The notes beneath the pieces were generated by a model. It worked only from the letters and a program-made list of their open reading frames with translations. It had not been told where the DNA came from and made no database searches. Below, in pieces: positions 24,441 through 32,066 of a DNA stretch of 64,000 nt; within the stretch, counting starts at the first letter, position 1; every line of letters starts with the position of its first letter. A program made the position numbers and the translations under genes. This stretch comes from Clostridiales bacterium (GTDB lineage: Bacteria; Bacillota; Clostridia; Oscillospirales; Acutalibacteraceae): the NCBI GenBank assembly GCA_019416455.1, contig DXXG01000030.1, forward strand, positions 77,069 to 141,068, given 5' to 3'.

Positions 24441-26171
24441 TCAGACCACCTCCTTCTGTGGGGCAGATTCATATCCCATCTGTGATTTCGCAATTTCCTG
24501 GTACACCTGGCAGGTTTTCAGCAGGTGTTCGTGGTCGCCGTAGCCCAGCTCTTTGCCATCTTCCAGCACCAAGATGTGGTCCGCGTGGAGGATGGAGATG
24601 ACCCGCTGGGCGATGATGATCGTGGTAATACCTTTGTACTCCTCCCGAAGGGCTTTCCGCAGGGCGGCGTCGGTGCGGTAGTCCAGGGCGGAGGAGGAAT
24701 CGTCCAGGATGAGGATCTCCGGGGTGCCTGCCAGAGCTCTGGCCACCAGCACCCGCTGCTTCTGGCCGCCGCTGAGATTGGTGCCTTTGGCGGTGAGCAT
24801 ATGCTGCAAGCCGTCGGGCAGAGCGGAGATGAAATCCATGGCCTGAGCGCACCGGGCCGCCTTCTCAATGTCCTCGGGGGGCAGGTGGCGGCCAAAGTCG
24901 ATGTTCTCGTAGATGGTGTCCGCGAACAGCACGTCGTTCTGGAACACCACGCCGAACTTCTCGTGAAGCTCGTCCAGGGGGATGGAGTTTAGCTTCCGGC
25001 CGCCGATCTGGATCAGGCCGGAGTCGGCGTCGTACAGCCGCATGAGCAGTGCCATCAGGGTGGACTTGCCGCAGCCTGTGGCCCCGATGATGCCCAGGGT
25101 CTCTCCAGGCTTCAAGCGGAAACTGATGTCCTCCACGCTGGGCTCTGTTTTGCTGTAAGAGAAGGACACATGGTCGAATACCACGTGATAGGGGGAGTCT
25201 TCCGGTTCCACGGGGGTGACGTGGAGATCCTCAGGGGTCTCCAGCACCTCCTGGATACGGGCCCCGGAGGCGATGCCCTTGGAGCACATGACGAAGATCC
25301 TGGTGATAGCCATCATGGCGTTCAGGATGATGGTGAAGTAGCTCAAAAACGCGATGATCTTGCCTGCCTGGGACAGCCCGGCATTGACACGGAAAGCGCC
25401 CACCACGATCACCAGGGTGAGGCCCACGTTCAGCAGCAGATTCATCATGGGGTTGGTCAGTGCCATGGTGATGCCCGCCTTTTTCTCCCGGCGAACCAGT
25501 TCCCCGTTGACCCGGGCGAAATGCTCTTTCTCGTAGTCCGTCTTGGACAGCGCCTTGATGACCCGGATGCCGGAAGCAGTCTCACGAACAGTGCGCACCA
25601 TGGAATCCACCCCCTGCTGCAAGGACACGTACAAGGGGATGCCTCGTTTGGACACGCAGTACACCAGCACCGCCAGGAAGGGCAGAGTGCACACCAGCAC
25701 CAGGGTGAGCACCGGGTCCAGGGTGAGGGTGATGAGGATGCCGCCCAAAAGCAGGATGGGGGCCCGTACGCCCATGCGCTGCATCATGCCGATCATCTGG
25801 TGGACGTTGTAGGTGTCGCTGGTGAGACGGGACTCCAAAGAGGGGATGGAGTAATCGTCGATCTGAGAGCAGGACAGATAGGAGATCTTCTCAAACAGGT
25901 CGTGGCGCAATGCTTGGGTGGTGTGCTGGGCTACCCAGGCGGCCATCCGGTTGGCTACAATGTTGGTCACCAAAGCCATCACCGCAGCCAGGATCATCAT
26001 GCCGCCCCAAAAGAGGATCAGACCCATGTCCCGGAGGGGGACGATATCGTCCACCAGGTGGGAGAGGATCCAGGGCAGGAACAGTTCCATCACTGCTCCG
26101 ACAAATTTGATAAAGATCCCCAGGCTCATTCGGGGGATAAAAGGTTTGATATAGTGGAGGATCACTTTCAT
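24441..26171 (-). CDS. Heterodimeric ABC exporter subunit, degenerate NBD
   Basis: A 576-residue half-transporter starting MKVILHYIKPFIPRM, with six membrane helices and a C-terminal ATPase: GATGCGKSTLM (Walker A), NLSGGQKQR (canonical signature) and ILILDDSSSALD, where Asp stands in place of the catalytic Glu. Such degeneracy is the rule in one half of heterodimeric exporters. I chose ATG at 26171 because GGAAAGGAAG lies seven bases upstream; a longer frame to 26207 lacks this. A promoter and a palindromic operator lie just upstream (26244-26277), pointing to control of both subunits by a MarR-like repressor. Confidence 0.88.
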   Translation of the reverse strand: MKVILHYIKPFIPRMSLGIFIKFVGAVMELFLPWILSHLVDDIVPLRDMGLILFWGGMMILAAVMALVTNIVANRMAAWVAQHTTQALRHDLFEKISYLSCSQIDDYSIPSLESRLTSDTYNVHQMIGMMQRMGVRAPILLLGGILITLTLDPVLTLVLVCTLPFLAVLVYCVSKRGIPLYVSLQQGVDSMVRTVRETASGIRVIKALSKTDYEKEHFARVNGELVRREKKAGITMALTNPMMNLLLNVGLTLVIVVGAFRVNAGLSQAGKIIAFLSYFTIILNAMMAITRIFVMCSKGIASGARIQEVLETPEDLHVTPVEPEDSPYHVVFDHVSFSYSKTEPSVEDISFRLKPGETLGIIGATGCGKSTLMALLMRLYDADSGLIQIGGRKLNSIPLDELHEKFGVVFQNDVLFADTIYENIDFGRHLPPEDIEKAARCAQAMDFISALPDGLQHMLTAKGTNLSGGQKQRVLVARALAGTPEILILDDSSSALDYRTDAALRKALREEYKGITTIIIAQRVISILHADHILVLEDGKELGYGDHEHLLKTCQVYQEIAKSQMGYESAPQKEVV

Positions 26172-26243
26172 GGCGGACTTCCTTTCCGAACAACTTCTCC
26201 CCGGCATCCCCGGCCGGTTTTTCTCTTCCTTCAGTCAAGTTTA

Positions 26244-26277
26244 AGCATACCACAATATAGTTGAATATGCAACTATA
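26244..26277 (-). promoter_or_regulatory. Promoter with MarR-like palindromic operator before the ABC exporter pair
   Basis: On the minus strand TTGCAT (26272-26267) and TATGCT (26249-26244) are 17 bases apart. The perfect palindrome TATAGTTG-N6-CAACTATA (26256-26277) covers the -35 box. Arms of this kind are typical of MarR-family operators of efflux genes. No MarR gene is present nearby in the window. Confidence 0.65.
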
Positions 26278-26296
26278 ACCGGTATTTTTTCCAAAG

Positions 26297-26328
26297 AAAA
26301 AGCGCCCGGGAAACCCCGAACGCTTTCT
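26297..26328 (-). terminator. Terminator of the third ABC exporter gene
   Basis: AAAGCG (26299-26304) pairs with CGCTTT (26321-26326), extended inside by CCGGG/CCCCG. The minus strand ends in a T-rich run. Confidence 0.55.
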
Positions 26329-26333
26329 TTAAG

Positions 26334-28061
26334 TCACGCTTGGAAAGATGCCTGGTACAGCCGTGCATAGACCCCGCCTTGCGCCATCAGGCTCTGGTGG
26401 GTACCCTCCTCGCAGATGCCCCGCTCGTCCAGCACCAAGATCCGCTTGGCGCCTTGGATGGTGGACAGCCGATGGGCGATTACCAGGGTGGTGCGGTGGC
26501 GGGCCAGTTCTTCCAGAGAGTTTTGAACGATCCGCTCGCTTTGGGTGTCCAAAGCGCTGGTGGCCTCGTCCAGGATCAAGATGGGCGGGTCCTTCAGGAA
26601 CACCCGAGCAATGGACAGCCGCTGGCGCTGACCGCCGGAGAGCTTCACTCCCCGAGGACCGATGTCCGTGTCATAGCCCTTGGGCAGGGAGAGGATGAAT
26701 TCCTCCGCCCCCGCTTTTTTGGCGGCCCGGCGGATCTCCTCCATTGTGGCCCCAGGCTTGCCGTAGCTGATGTTCTCCGCCACAGAGCCGGTGAACAGGT
26801 CCACTTCCTGGCGGACAATGCCCACATTGTCCCGGAGGGAACGAAGGGTAACCTGCTTCACCGGTACCCCGTCCACGGTGATCTCTCCCGCCTCTACGTC
26901 ATAGAACCGGGGGATCAGGGAGCAAAGGGTGGTTTTTCCCACGCCGGAGGCCCCTACCAGGGCCACGTACTCGCCGGCTCCGATGGTCAGGTCCAGGTCA
27001 CGGAACACGGCGTCTCCCTCCCCATAGCGGAAGTCTACGTGGGAGAACCGGATATCTCCCCGCACCCGGGGAAGCTCCACCGCGTCAGGCGCGTCCTGGA
27101 TCTCCGGCTGGGTGTCCAGGATCTCCAAAAACCGCCGGAAGCCGGTGCGGCCTTCCTGGATCAGCCGGGAGGTGTTCACCAGGCTTTGGATGGGCTGAGT
27201 AAAGTAGCTGACGTACAGCAGAAACACCACCAGATCCGACAGGGCCAGGCTGCCTTGGAGAATAGCCAGTCCACCGAACACCACCACAGCGATGGGGATC
27301 AGGCTGGCGAAGGCGTCCATGCCGCCGTAGCAGAGAGCCTCTCCCTTGTAGCCGGCCTTCCGGCTTTTCAGGAATTTCTCGTTGCGGCGGTTGAACTTCT
27401 CCGTTTCAAGATCCTCGTTGCCAAAGGACTGGACCATGCGGATGGCGGAGAGAGAGTCCTCCGCCTGGGCGTTGATCTCGCCCATGTCCTCCCTGCCTTG
27501 ACGGAGAGCGTCAGCCATCTTCTTGTTAAAGAACAGGATGTACACCACCATAAAGGGGAGAAAGGCCAGGATGACCAAGGTCATCTGCCAGTGAATGTTC
27601 CAGAGGATCAGCAGGGCTCCCACGAATTTTACCGTGTTTACCAACAGGTCCTCAGGCACATGGTGGAAAAATTCCGCCAGAGACAGGGAGTCGTTGGAAA
27701 TACGGGACATAAGGTCTCCCACCGGATGCTGGTCATAGTAGGAAAAGGACAGCTTCTGGCAGTGGGCGAACAGCTGGGCTCGCATATCTCGTTCCATGCG
27801 GGCGCCCATGGCGTGGCCTTGGTAGTCCATAAAGTAGCTGCACCAGGCCCGGATCAGTACCAGGGCCAGCAGAACAGCCCCCACTTGCAGGATCTTACCT
27901 GGGGCGGGGGAGCCGGTGAGCACTTTGTCAGTGATGTACCCCGCCCCCAGGGGCAGGATTAGTCCAATGGCCGCCGCCATCAGGGAGCAGGCCAGATCCG
28001 CGGCGAACAGGCCCTTATAGGGCTTGTAAAACGAGACGAGCTTTAAAAATTTGGTTTTCAA
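26334..28061 (-). CDS. ABC exporter, homodimeric type (MsbA/BmrA-like)
   Basis: A 575-residue half-transporter with six membrane helices and an ATPase that has all canonical residues: GASGVGKTTLCSLI, KLSGGQRQRLSIARVF and ILILDEATSALD. It can therefore act as a homodimer, unlike the neighbouring pair. I chose TTG at 28061 because GAGGAGG lies seven bases upstream and MKTKFLKLVSFYKPYKG is a normal start for this family. A 19-codon ORF and complementary segments lie upstream and may control translation. The substrate is probably an amphipathic drug or lipid, but nothing in the sequence fixes it. Confidence 0.88.
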   Translation of the reverse strand: MKTKFLKLVSFYKPYKGLFAADLACSLMAAAIGLILPLGAGYITDKVLTGSPAPGKILQVGAVLLALVLIRAWCSYFMDYQGHAMGARMERDMRAQLFAHCQKLSFSYYDQHPVGDLMSRISNDSLSLAEFFHHVPEDLLVNTVKFVGALLILWNIHWQMTLVILAFLPFMVVYILFFNKKMADALRQGREDMGEINAQAEDSLSAIRMVQSFGNEDLETEKFNRRNEKFLKSRKAGYKGEALCYGGMDAFASLIPIAVVVFGGLAILQGSLALSDLVVFLLYVSYFTQPIQSLVNTSRLIQEGRTGFRRFLEILDTQPEIQDAPDAVELPRVRGDIRFSHVDFRYGEGDAVFRDLDLTIGAGEYVALVGASGVGKTTLCSLIPRFYDVEAGEITVDGVPVKQVTLRSLRDNVGIVRQEVDLFTGSVAENISYGKPGATMEEIRRAAKKAGAEEFILSLPKGYDTDIGPRGVKLSGGQRQRLSIARVFLKDPPILILDEATSALDTQSERIVQNSLEELARHRTTLVIAHRLSTIQGAKRILVLDERGICEEGTHQSLMAQGGVYARLYQASFQA

Positions 28062-28068
28062 AAGAGTT

Positions 28069-28120
28069 CCTCCTCGTAAGTCCGGGGAGGGCGGCCCTTA
28101 GCGGGCAAGATCCCTCCCGG
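28069..28120 (-). promoter_or_regulatory. Mutually exclusive pairing segments around the ABC exporter ribosome-binding site
   Basis: On the minus strand the end of the leader ORF carries CCGGGAGGG (28120-28112). It can pair with CCCTCCCCGG (28091-28082). The same CCTCC can instead pair with the GGAGG of the ribosome-binding site (28075-28069). This is the layout of a translation-coupled switch; the direction of control is not fixed by sequence alone. Confidence 0.4.
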
Positions 28121-28157
28121 TATGGAAATGGGTCAGGGAAACAGTTCTTTTTTTCAT
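28098..28157 (-). CDS. 19-residue leader peptide candidate before the third ABC exporter
   Basis: Reads MKKRTVSLTHFHTGRDLAR, then TAA. A GAAAGGATG site lies about seven bases before its ATG, and its stop is 36 bases before the exporter's TTG start. Its last codons form one arm of the switch described at 28069-28120. Multidrug ABC exporters can be controlled by leader peptides, for example BmrB before bmrCD in Bacillus subtilis. Basic ends and a His-Phe-His core are visible. A larger frame (28098-28313) lacks a comparable start signal. Confidence 0.45.
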   Translation of the reverse strand: MKKRTVSLTHFHTGRDLAR

Positions 28158-28205
28158 AGAAAAACATCCTTTCTGTATGGGCCCTCGGGGGCCGGTATTG
28201 TGTTC

Positions 28206-28234
28206 ACTGTAACACATTCCCAAAAGAAAGGCAA
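28206..28234 (-). promoter_or_regulatory. Promoter of the leader ORF and third ABC exporter
   Basis: On the minus strand TTGCCT (28234-28229) and TACAGT (28211-28206) are 17 bases apart, just after the upstream gene's terminator. The transcript would begin about 40 bases before the leader ORF. Confidence 0.6.
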
Positions 28235-28249
28235 GTGCGGCCAGAGCAT

Positions 28250-28279
28250 AAAAAAGCCGGGAAGCCATCGCCTCCCGGC
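28250..28279 (-). terminator. Terminator of the membrane protein gene
   Basis: GCCGGGA (28256-28262) pairs with TCCCGGC (28273-28279). Read on the minus strand it runs into TTTTTT. Confidence 0.78.
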
Positions 28280-28285
28280 AGTCTT

Positions 28286-29065
28286 TTAAAGGAATAGGCA
28301 AAGTGCGTAACACACCGTCAGCAAGATGGGGCTCAAGATCCAGCTGATGGGCAAAAGGGACAGGTAAAACTCTGTGGGTTCCGGATCTTCCACAGAGAGG
28401 AAATGTTCCAGGTAAAAAACGGTACGGGGAAAGGCGATGTTTAAACTCAGCACAACTCCCACCACCGTGAGCAGAAGGAAGATCCCCCAGGGTACCTCCC
28501 GATGGGCAGGTACCTTGTCCCCGGCAGCCAGCCGAACCAGATCCCCAAGGGGCGGATCGAAGTTTTCCCAGCTGTCGGCGCTGGTGGTAATGGTGATGGG
28601 AAACCCGATTTCCAGAGCGTTGCCTTCCTCGTCCCAGAAGAACCCCATCCAGCTGTCTTGATAATAGGCGTCCAGGAGAATTTCCCCTGTTCCATCGGTG
28701 ACGGTCACCGGCCGGACCAGAGCTTCCTCCTTCTCCCCGGGTTCGCCAAAGCTGTCCGTGGAGGCGCAGAGCAGGGTGGTCTCTTCTCCCAGGGTCACCT
28801 GGTAGGTGTCTGTAAACTGGGGCGAAAAATCAAAGGCAAAACTGGTGGTCTCTCCTTGAGGTGTCATGACGATGGTGCCGTTCTGGTGATACAGCCGGCC
28901 GGAGAACACCGTGGACGACTCTTTCTGCTTGGCGGCGAAGGTTTCTCCGTCGATGCTGCATTCCACCCGAAAGCTCATCACCAGGTACAGGACAAAGAAA
29001 AACACAAACACAGCTCCCATAGCGATGATACAGCCGATTTGCAGTTTGGTGCGTTTTTCTTCCAT
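28286..29065 (-). CDS. Unrecognised membrane protein with extracytoplasmic domain
   Basis: A 259-residue protein that I do not recognise. It has a membrane helix at about 9-31, a soluble part of about 155 residues rich in beta-type sequence, Thr and Glu (31-188), then two hydrophobic segments (about 190-215 and 235-257). The topology suggests an outside sensor or binding domain held by three helices. It begins with a short basic stretch. The gene lies 12 bases downstream of ogt on the same strand and may share its transcript, with a terminator after it. No catalytic motif is visible. Confidence 0.7.
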   Translation of the reverse strand: MEEKRTKLQIGCIIAMGAVFVFFFVLYLVMSFRVECSIDGETFAAKQKESSTVFSGRLYHQNGTIVMTPQGETTSFAFDFSPQFTDTYQVTLGEETTLLCASTDSFGEPGEKEEALVRPVTVTDGTGEILLDAYYQDSWMGFFWDEEGNALEIGFPITITTSADSWENFDPPLGDLVRLAAGDKVPAHREVPWGIFLLLTVVGVVLSLNIAFPRTVFYLEHFLSVEDPEPTEFYLSLLPISWILSPILLTVCYALCLFL

Positions 29066-29077
29066 AAGTCTCCTCCT

Positions 29078-29548
29078 TTACCCAATACCTCCCAAAACCC
29101 GGCGTTCCAGATCCAGCAGGAAGCGTTTGTTTTCCAAGCCTCCCCCGTAGCCGGTGAGACTGCCTGTGGACCCCACCACCCGGTGGCAGGGCACGATGAT
29201 GGAAATAGGGTTGCGGTGGTTGGCGCCTCCCACTGCCCGGCAGGACTTGGGGGAGCCGATGGCTCTTGCCAGTTCTCCGTAGGAGCATGTCTCACCATAG
29301 GGGATGGTCTGCAAAGCCTCCCACACTCGGCGCTGGAAGGGAGTGCCTTTGAGAAGCAGGGGCAAGGTGAATTCCCGCCGGCTGCCGGCAAAATATTCCG
29401 AAAGCTGCCGGGTAGTTTCCTCCAGCAGAGGAGTGGCGCCCTCCTGGCCTTGGCAGGGAAGGCAGCCAAAGTACAGCCCCGTGAGACAGTCCCCTTCCTG
29501 GGTGAGGGTCAACTCCCCCACAGGGGAAGGAAAGTACAGAAATTCCAT
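29078..29548 (-). CDS. ogt: Methylated-DNA-protein-cysteine S-methyltransferase
   Basis: A 156-residue suicide repair protein that takes alkyl groups from O6-alkylguanine in DNA. The acceptor cysteine lies in IIVPCHRVV (C121); GTPFQRRVWEAL, IPYGETCSYGELA and GYGGGLENKRFLLDLE match the DNA-binding and C-terminal parts of the family. I chose ATG at 29548, since AAGGAGG lies nine bases upstream; a longer frame to 29590 has no such site. The divergent gene (29665) encodes an endonuclease Q-like protein, so two DNA-base repair genes meet here and may share a control region. Confidence 0.93.
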   Translation of the reverse strand: MEFLYFPSPVGELTLTQEGDCLTGLYFGCLPCQGQEGATPLLEETTRQLSEYFAGSRREFTLPLLLKGTPFQRRVWEALQTIPYGETCSYGELARAIGSPKSCRAVGGANHRNPISIIVPCHRVVGSTGSLTGYGGGLENKRFLLDLERRVLGGIG

Positions 29549-29664
29549 GGCAGACCGCCTCCTTTTGCCCTCAGTATACACTACGGTCAAGGGTCTGGCA
29601 AGCCCTGTTGCGCCGGAAAAGAAAACGTCCTATAATGAGGAAAAAACGCCCCAGGAGGAAGCCT

Positions 29665-30888
29665 ATGTTTTACGCTGATCTGCACATCCATTCCCGGTAC
29701 TCCCGGGCCACCAGCCGGGACTGCGATCTACCCCACCTAGACCTGTGGGCCAGGAAGAAAGGGATCGCCCTGGTGGGGACTGGAGACTTCACCCACCCCG
29801 CCTGGCGCCAGGAGCTGAAAGAGCAGCTGATCCCGGCGGAGGAAGGGCTATACCGTTTGCGGCCGGAGCTGCGTCTGCCCTGCTCTTTGGGGAGAGGACC
29901 GGAGGAGCCACGGTTTCTGGTCACCGGGGAGATCAGTTCCATCTACAAGCAGGGAGGGAAAACCAGGAAAGTCCACAACCTGGTGCTGCTGCCCAGCCTG
30001 GAAGCGGCGGATAAACTGGCGGCCAGGCTGGAGCTGGTGGGGAACCTCCACTCTGACGGCAGGCCGATCCTAGGGCTTTCCAGTTACGACCTTTTAGAGC
30101 TGACTTTGGACACCTGTCCTCAGGCTATGGTGATCCCCGCCCACATCTGGACGCCTCATTTTTCCTTGCTGGGGGCCTTCTCTGGGTTTGACTCCCTGGA
30201 GGAGTGCTTTGGGGACCTGGCGCCTCATATCCACGCGGTGGAGACAGGGCTTTCCTCCGACCCGCCCATGAATCGCCGGGTACCTATGCTGGACGGCTTG
30301 CAACTGGTGTCCCACTCTGACGCCCATTCTCCTCAAAAGCTGGGGCGAGAAGCGAACGTGCTGGAAACGGAGCTCTCCTACCCGGCGGTGAAAGCTGCCT
30401 TGGAGACCGGGGAGGGCCTTTGGGGCACGGTGGAATTTTTCCCGGAGGAAGGGAAATATCACCTGGACGGCCACCGGAACTGCGGAGTCCGCCTGATACC
30501 CCGGGAGACGGAAGAATTCCACGGGATTTGCCCGGTTTGTGGAAAAAAGATCACCATCGGCGTGGCCCACCGGGTGGAAGACTTGGCCAGCCGCCCGGAG
30601 GGAGAGCAGGTCCCGGGGGAAAAGCCCTTTGTGCGGCTGGCTCCCTTGGCGCAGGTGGTCGCCGGATGTCTGAAGAAGGGGGAGCAGACCAAGACGGTCC
30701 AGAGGCTGTATGAGAAGCTGCTCTCCCAGCTGGGACCGGAGCTGTTCCTGCTGAGGGAAGGAGCTTTGGAAGACGTGGAGGCTCTGGCAGGGGAGCAGGT
30801 GCGGATAGGAGTGGAGCGCCTGCGGGCGGGAGAGCTTTCCTGGGAGCCGGGTTACGACGGAGTGTACGGTAAGGCTCTGTTCCCATAA
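29665..30888 (+). CDS. Endonuclease Q-like PHP-domain protein
   Basis: A 407-residue protein with an N-terminal PHP domain: FYADLHIHSRYSRATS holds the first metal ligands, VGTGDFTHPAW and LVSHSDAHSPQKLGRE the later ones. The middle has VTGEISSIYKQGGKTRKVHNL. A zinc-finger-like part (CPVCGKKITIGVAHRVEDLA) follows near residue 296, as in endonuclease Q of archaea and some Bacillus, which cuts DNA 5' to deaminated or abasic nucleotides. The family link is from these motifs. ATG at 29665 has AGGAGG six bases upstream. It is divergent from ogt. Confidence 0.78.
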   Translation: MFYADLHIHSRYSRATSRDCDLPHLDLWARKKGIALVGTGDFTHPAWRQELKEQLIPAEEGLYRLRPELRLPCSLGRGPEEPRFLVTGEISSIYKQGGKTRKVHNLVLLPSLEAADKLAARLELVGNLHSDGRPILGLSSYDLLELTLDTCPQAMVIPAHIWTPHFSLLGAFSGFDSLEECFGDLAPHIHAVETGLSSDPPMNRRVPMLDGLQLVSHSDAHSPQKLGREANVLETELSYPAVKAALETGEGLWGTVEFFPEEGKYHLDGHRNCGVRLIPRETEEFHGICPVCGKKITIGVAHRVEDLASRPEGEQVPGEKPFVRLAPLAQVVAGCLKKGEQTKTVQRLYEKLLSQLGPELFLLREGALEDVEALAGEQVRIGVERLRAGELSWEPGYDGVYGKALFP

Positions 30889-30889
30889 A

Positions 30890-30947
30890 AAAAGCCCCGG
30901 TGATTTTCCGGGGCAAACTGAAAGGGCTGCCAAACGGCAGCCCTTTC
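30890..30947 (+). terminator. Tandem hairpins after the endonuclease Q-like gene
   Basis: The first stem pairs GCCCCGG (about 30894-30900) with CCGGGGC (about 30908-30914), without a T tract. The second is perfect over 12 pairs: GAAAGGGCTGCC (30920-30931) with its complement at 30936-30947 and an AAAC loop. Lack of U runs makes the role as terminators uncertain. Confidence 0.45.
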
Positions 30948-30958
30948 GAGGAGGAAGA

Positions 30959-31045
30959 ATGAAGTTTATCAAAAGTCCGCTCCCGGTATCCACCGGGAAG
31001 AGCTTGTTTTCTGTTTACAAGACAGAGTATAAGCTCAGGTTGTGA
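30959..31045 (+). CDS. Possible 28-residue small ORF
   Basis: Begins MKFIKSPLPVST, ends with TGA at 31043-31045, and is basic. GAGGAGG lies only four bases before the ATG, and a perfect 12-pair hairpin precedes it. No homologue is known to me. It could be a small protein, a leader of an unseen RNA, or chance. Confidence 0.25.
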   Translation: MKFIKSPLPVSTGKSLFSVYKTEYKLRL

Positions 31046-31082
31046 CCAGGTTGTGAACGGAGGGAAAACACTTTTTGAAGTT

Positions 31083-31364
31083 TCACTCTTCCTTGTATAC
31101 CAGATCCTGTTCCTCCGGATGGTTCTCGAACCAGGTGACAGCGTAACTGCAAGTGAGTTTGGCTTTTTGTCCCTGTGCCCGGATCTCCTGGGCGGCAGCC
31201 CGCAGCAGTTTGCTGGCCACACCCTGGCCCCGCAGACTGGGGTCCACAAAGGTGTGGTCGATATCCGCCACGCCCTCTTTCACCGTGGGGAAGGTGACCT
31301 CCGCCAGCACTTTGCCGTCCTCTCCCAGAGCGAAGATCCGCCCGGCGCTCTTTTGAAATTCCAT
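31083..31364 (-). CDS. Small GNAT-type N-acetyltransferase (YjdJ-like)
   Basis: A 93-residue single-domain protein of the short GNAT group. The acetyl-CoA loop is visible as VDPSLRGQGVASKLL near residue 40, preceded by a strand with AEVTFPTV and DIDHTFV, and followed by CSYAVTWFENHPEE. Short family members of this kind are cytosolic and have unknown acceptors. AAAGGAG lies before the ATG. It is divergent from the yfcE-type gene and ends next to the unassigned stretch 30948-31082. Confidence 0.82.
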   Translation of the reverse strand: MEFQKSAGRIFALGEDGKVLAEVTFPTVKEGVADIDHTFVDPSLRGQGVASKLLRAAAQEIRAQGQKAKLTCSYAVTWFENHPEEQDLVYKEE

Positions 31365-31429
31365 GGTTGCACAGCTCCTTTCCCGTTTTTCTTTAGGCTA
31401 CCTTATTTTTCCCCAAATGTCAAAGAAAT

Positions 31430-31458
31430 TTGCAAGGAAACAGGTTTCCTGCTACAAT
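31430..31458 (+). promoter_or_regulatory. yfcE-radC promoter with palindrome in its spacer
   Basis: TTGCAA (31430-31435) and TACAAT (31453-31458) are 17 bases apart with an extended TGC before the -10 box. A perfect 16-base palindrome, AGGAAACAGGTTTCCT, occupies 31435-31450 between them, a position where a bound protein would block RNA polymerase. Confidence 0.7.
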
Positions 31459-31498
31459 GGGAGCGTCAAACAGCTTATGATGAAAGGATCTTTGCCTT

Positions 31499-32041
31499 AT
31501 GAAATGGATGATCGCTTCGGATATACACGGTTCCGCCTACTACTGCCAAAAGACCCTGGAGGCGTTTTGCCGGGAAGGAGCTGACCGGCTGCTGCTTTTG
31601 GGAGACCTGCTGTACCATGGTCCCCGCAACGACCTGCCCAGGGAGTACGCCCCCAAGGAAGTCATCGCGCAGCTTTCCGGGGTGAAGGACAAAGTGTTCT
31701 GCGTTCGGGGCAACTGCGAAGCGGAAGTGGACCAGATGGTGCTGCCCTTCCCGGTGCTGGCGGACTACTGCCTGCTGGAGCAGGCGGGCCATGTAGTGTT
31801 CGCCACCCACGGTCATCACTATAACCTGGAGACCCCGCCCCTTCTCCAGCCGGGAGACGTGCTGCTTCACGGCCACACCCATGTGCCTGCCAAGGATAAC
31901 AGCCTGGGCTTTTGGTATTTGAACCCCGGCAGCGTGTCCATCCCCAAGGAGAACAGCGCCCACAGCTATATGACCATGGAGAACGGCCTGTTCCTGTGGA
32001 AGGATCTGGACGGTAAGGAGTACGGCCGGCTGTCCCTGTGA
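31499..32041 (+). CDS. YfcE/MJ0936-type metallophosphoesterase
   Basis: A 180-residue calcineurin-like phosphodiesterase. Metal-binding motifs are IASDIHGS (D8, H10), LLLGDLLYHGPRN, RGNCEAEVD, ATHGHHYN and LHGHTHVPA, in normal order and spacing. Family members hydrolyse phosphodiesters such as artificial or cyclic nucleotide substrates in the cytosol; the natural substrate is often unknown. ATG at 31499 follows GAAAGGA. It is probably co-transcribed with radC, 25 bases downstream, from the promoter at 31430. Confidence 0.9.
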   Translation: MKWMIASDIHGSAYYCQKTLEAFCREGADRLLLLGDLLYHGPRNDLPREYAPKEVIAQLSGVKDKVFCVRGNCEAEVDQMVLPFPVLADYCLLEQAGHVVFATHGHHYNLETPPLLQPGDVLLHGHTHVPAKDNSLGFWYLNPGSVSIPKENSAHSYMTMENGLFLWKDLDGKEYGRLSL

Positions 32042-32066
32042 TCGCCGGAATAAGGGAGGAAACCAC

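Noticed and set aside
22668..24485. Plus-strand frame of 605 codons opposite the ABC exporter gene.
   Set aside because: The minus strand has all ABC motifs; the plus frame is a His/Gly/Val-rich shadow.
28098..28313. A 71-codon frame covering the leader ORF.
   Set aside because: Its first 52 codons span the upstream terminator and the promoter, and only the internal ATG at 28157 has a ribosome-binding site.
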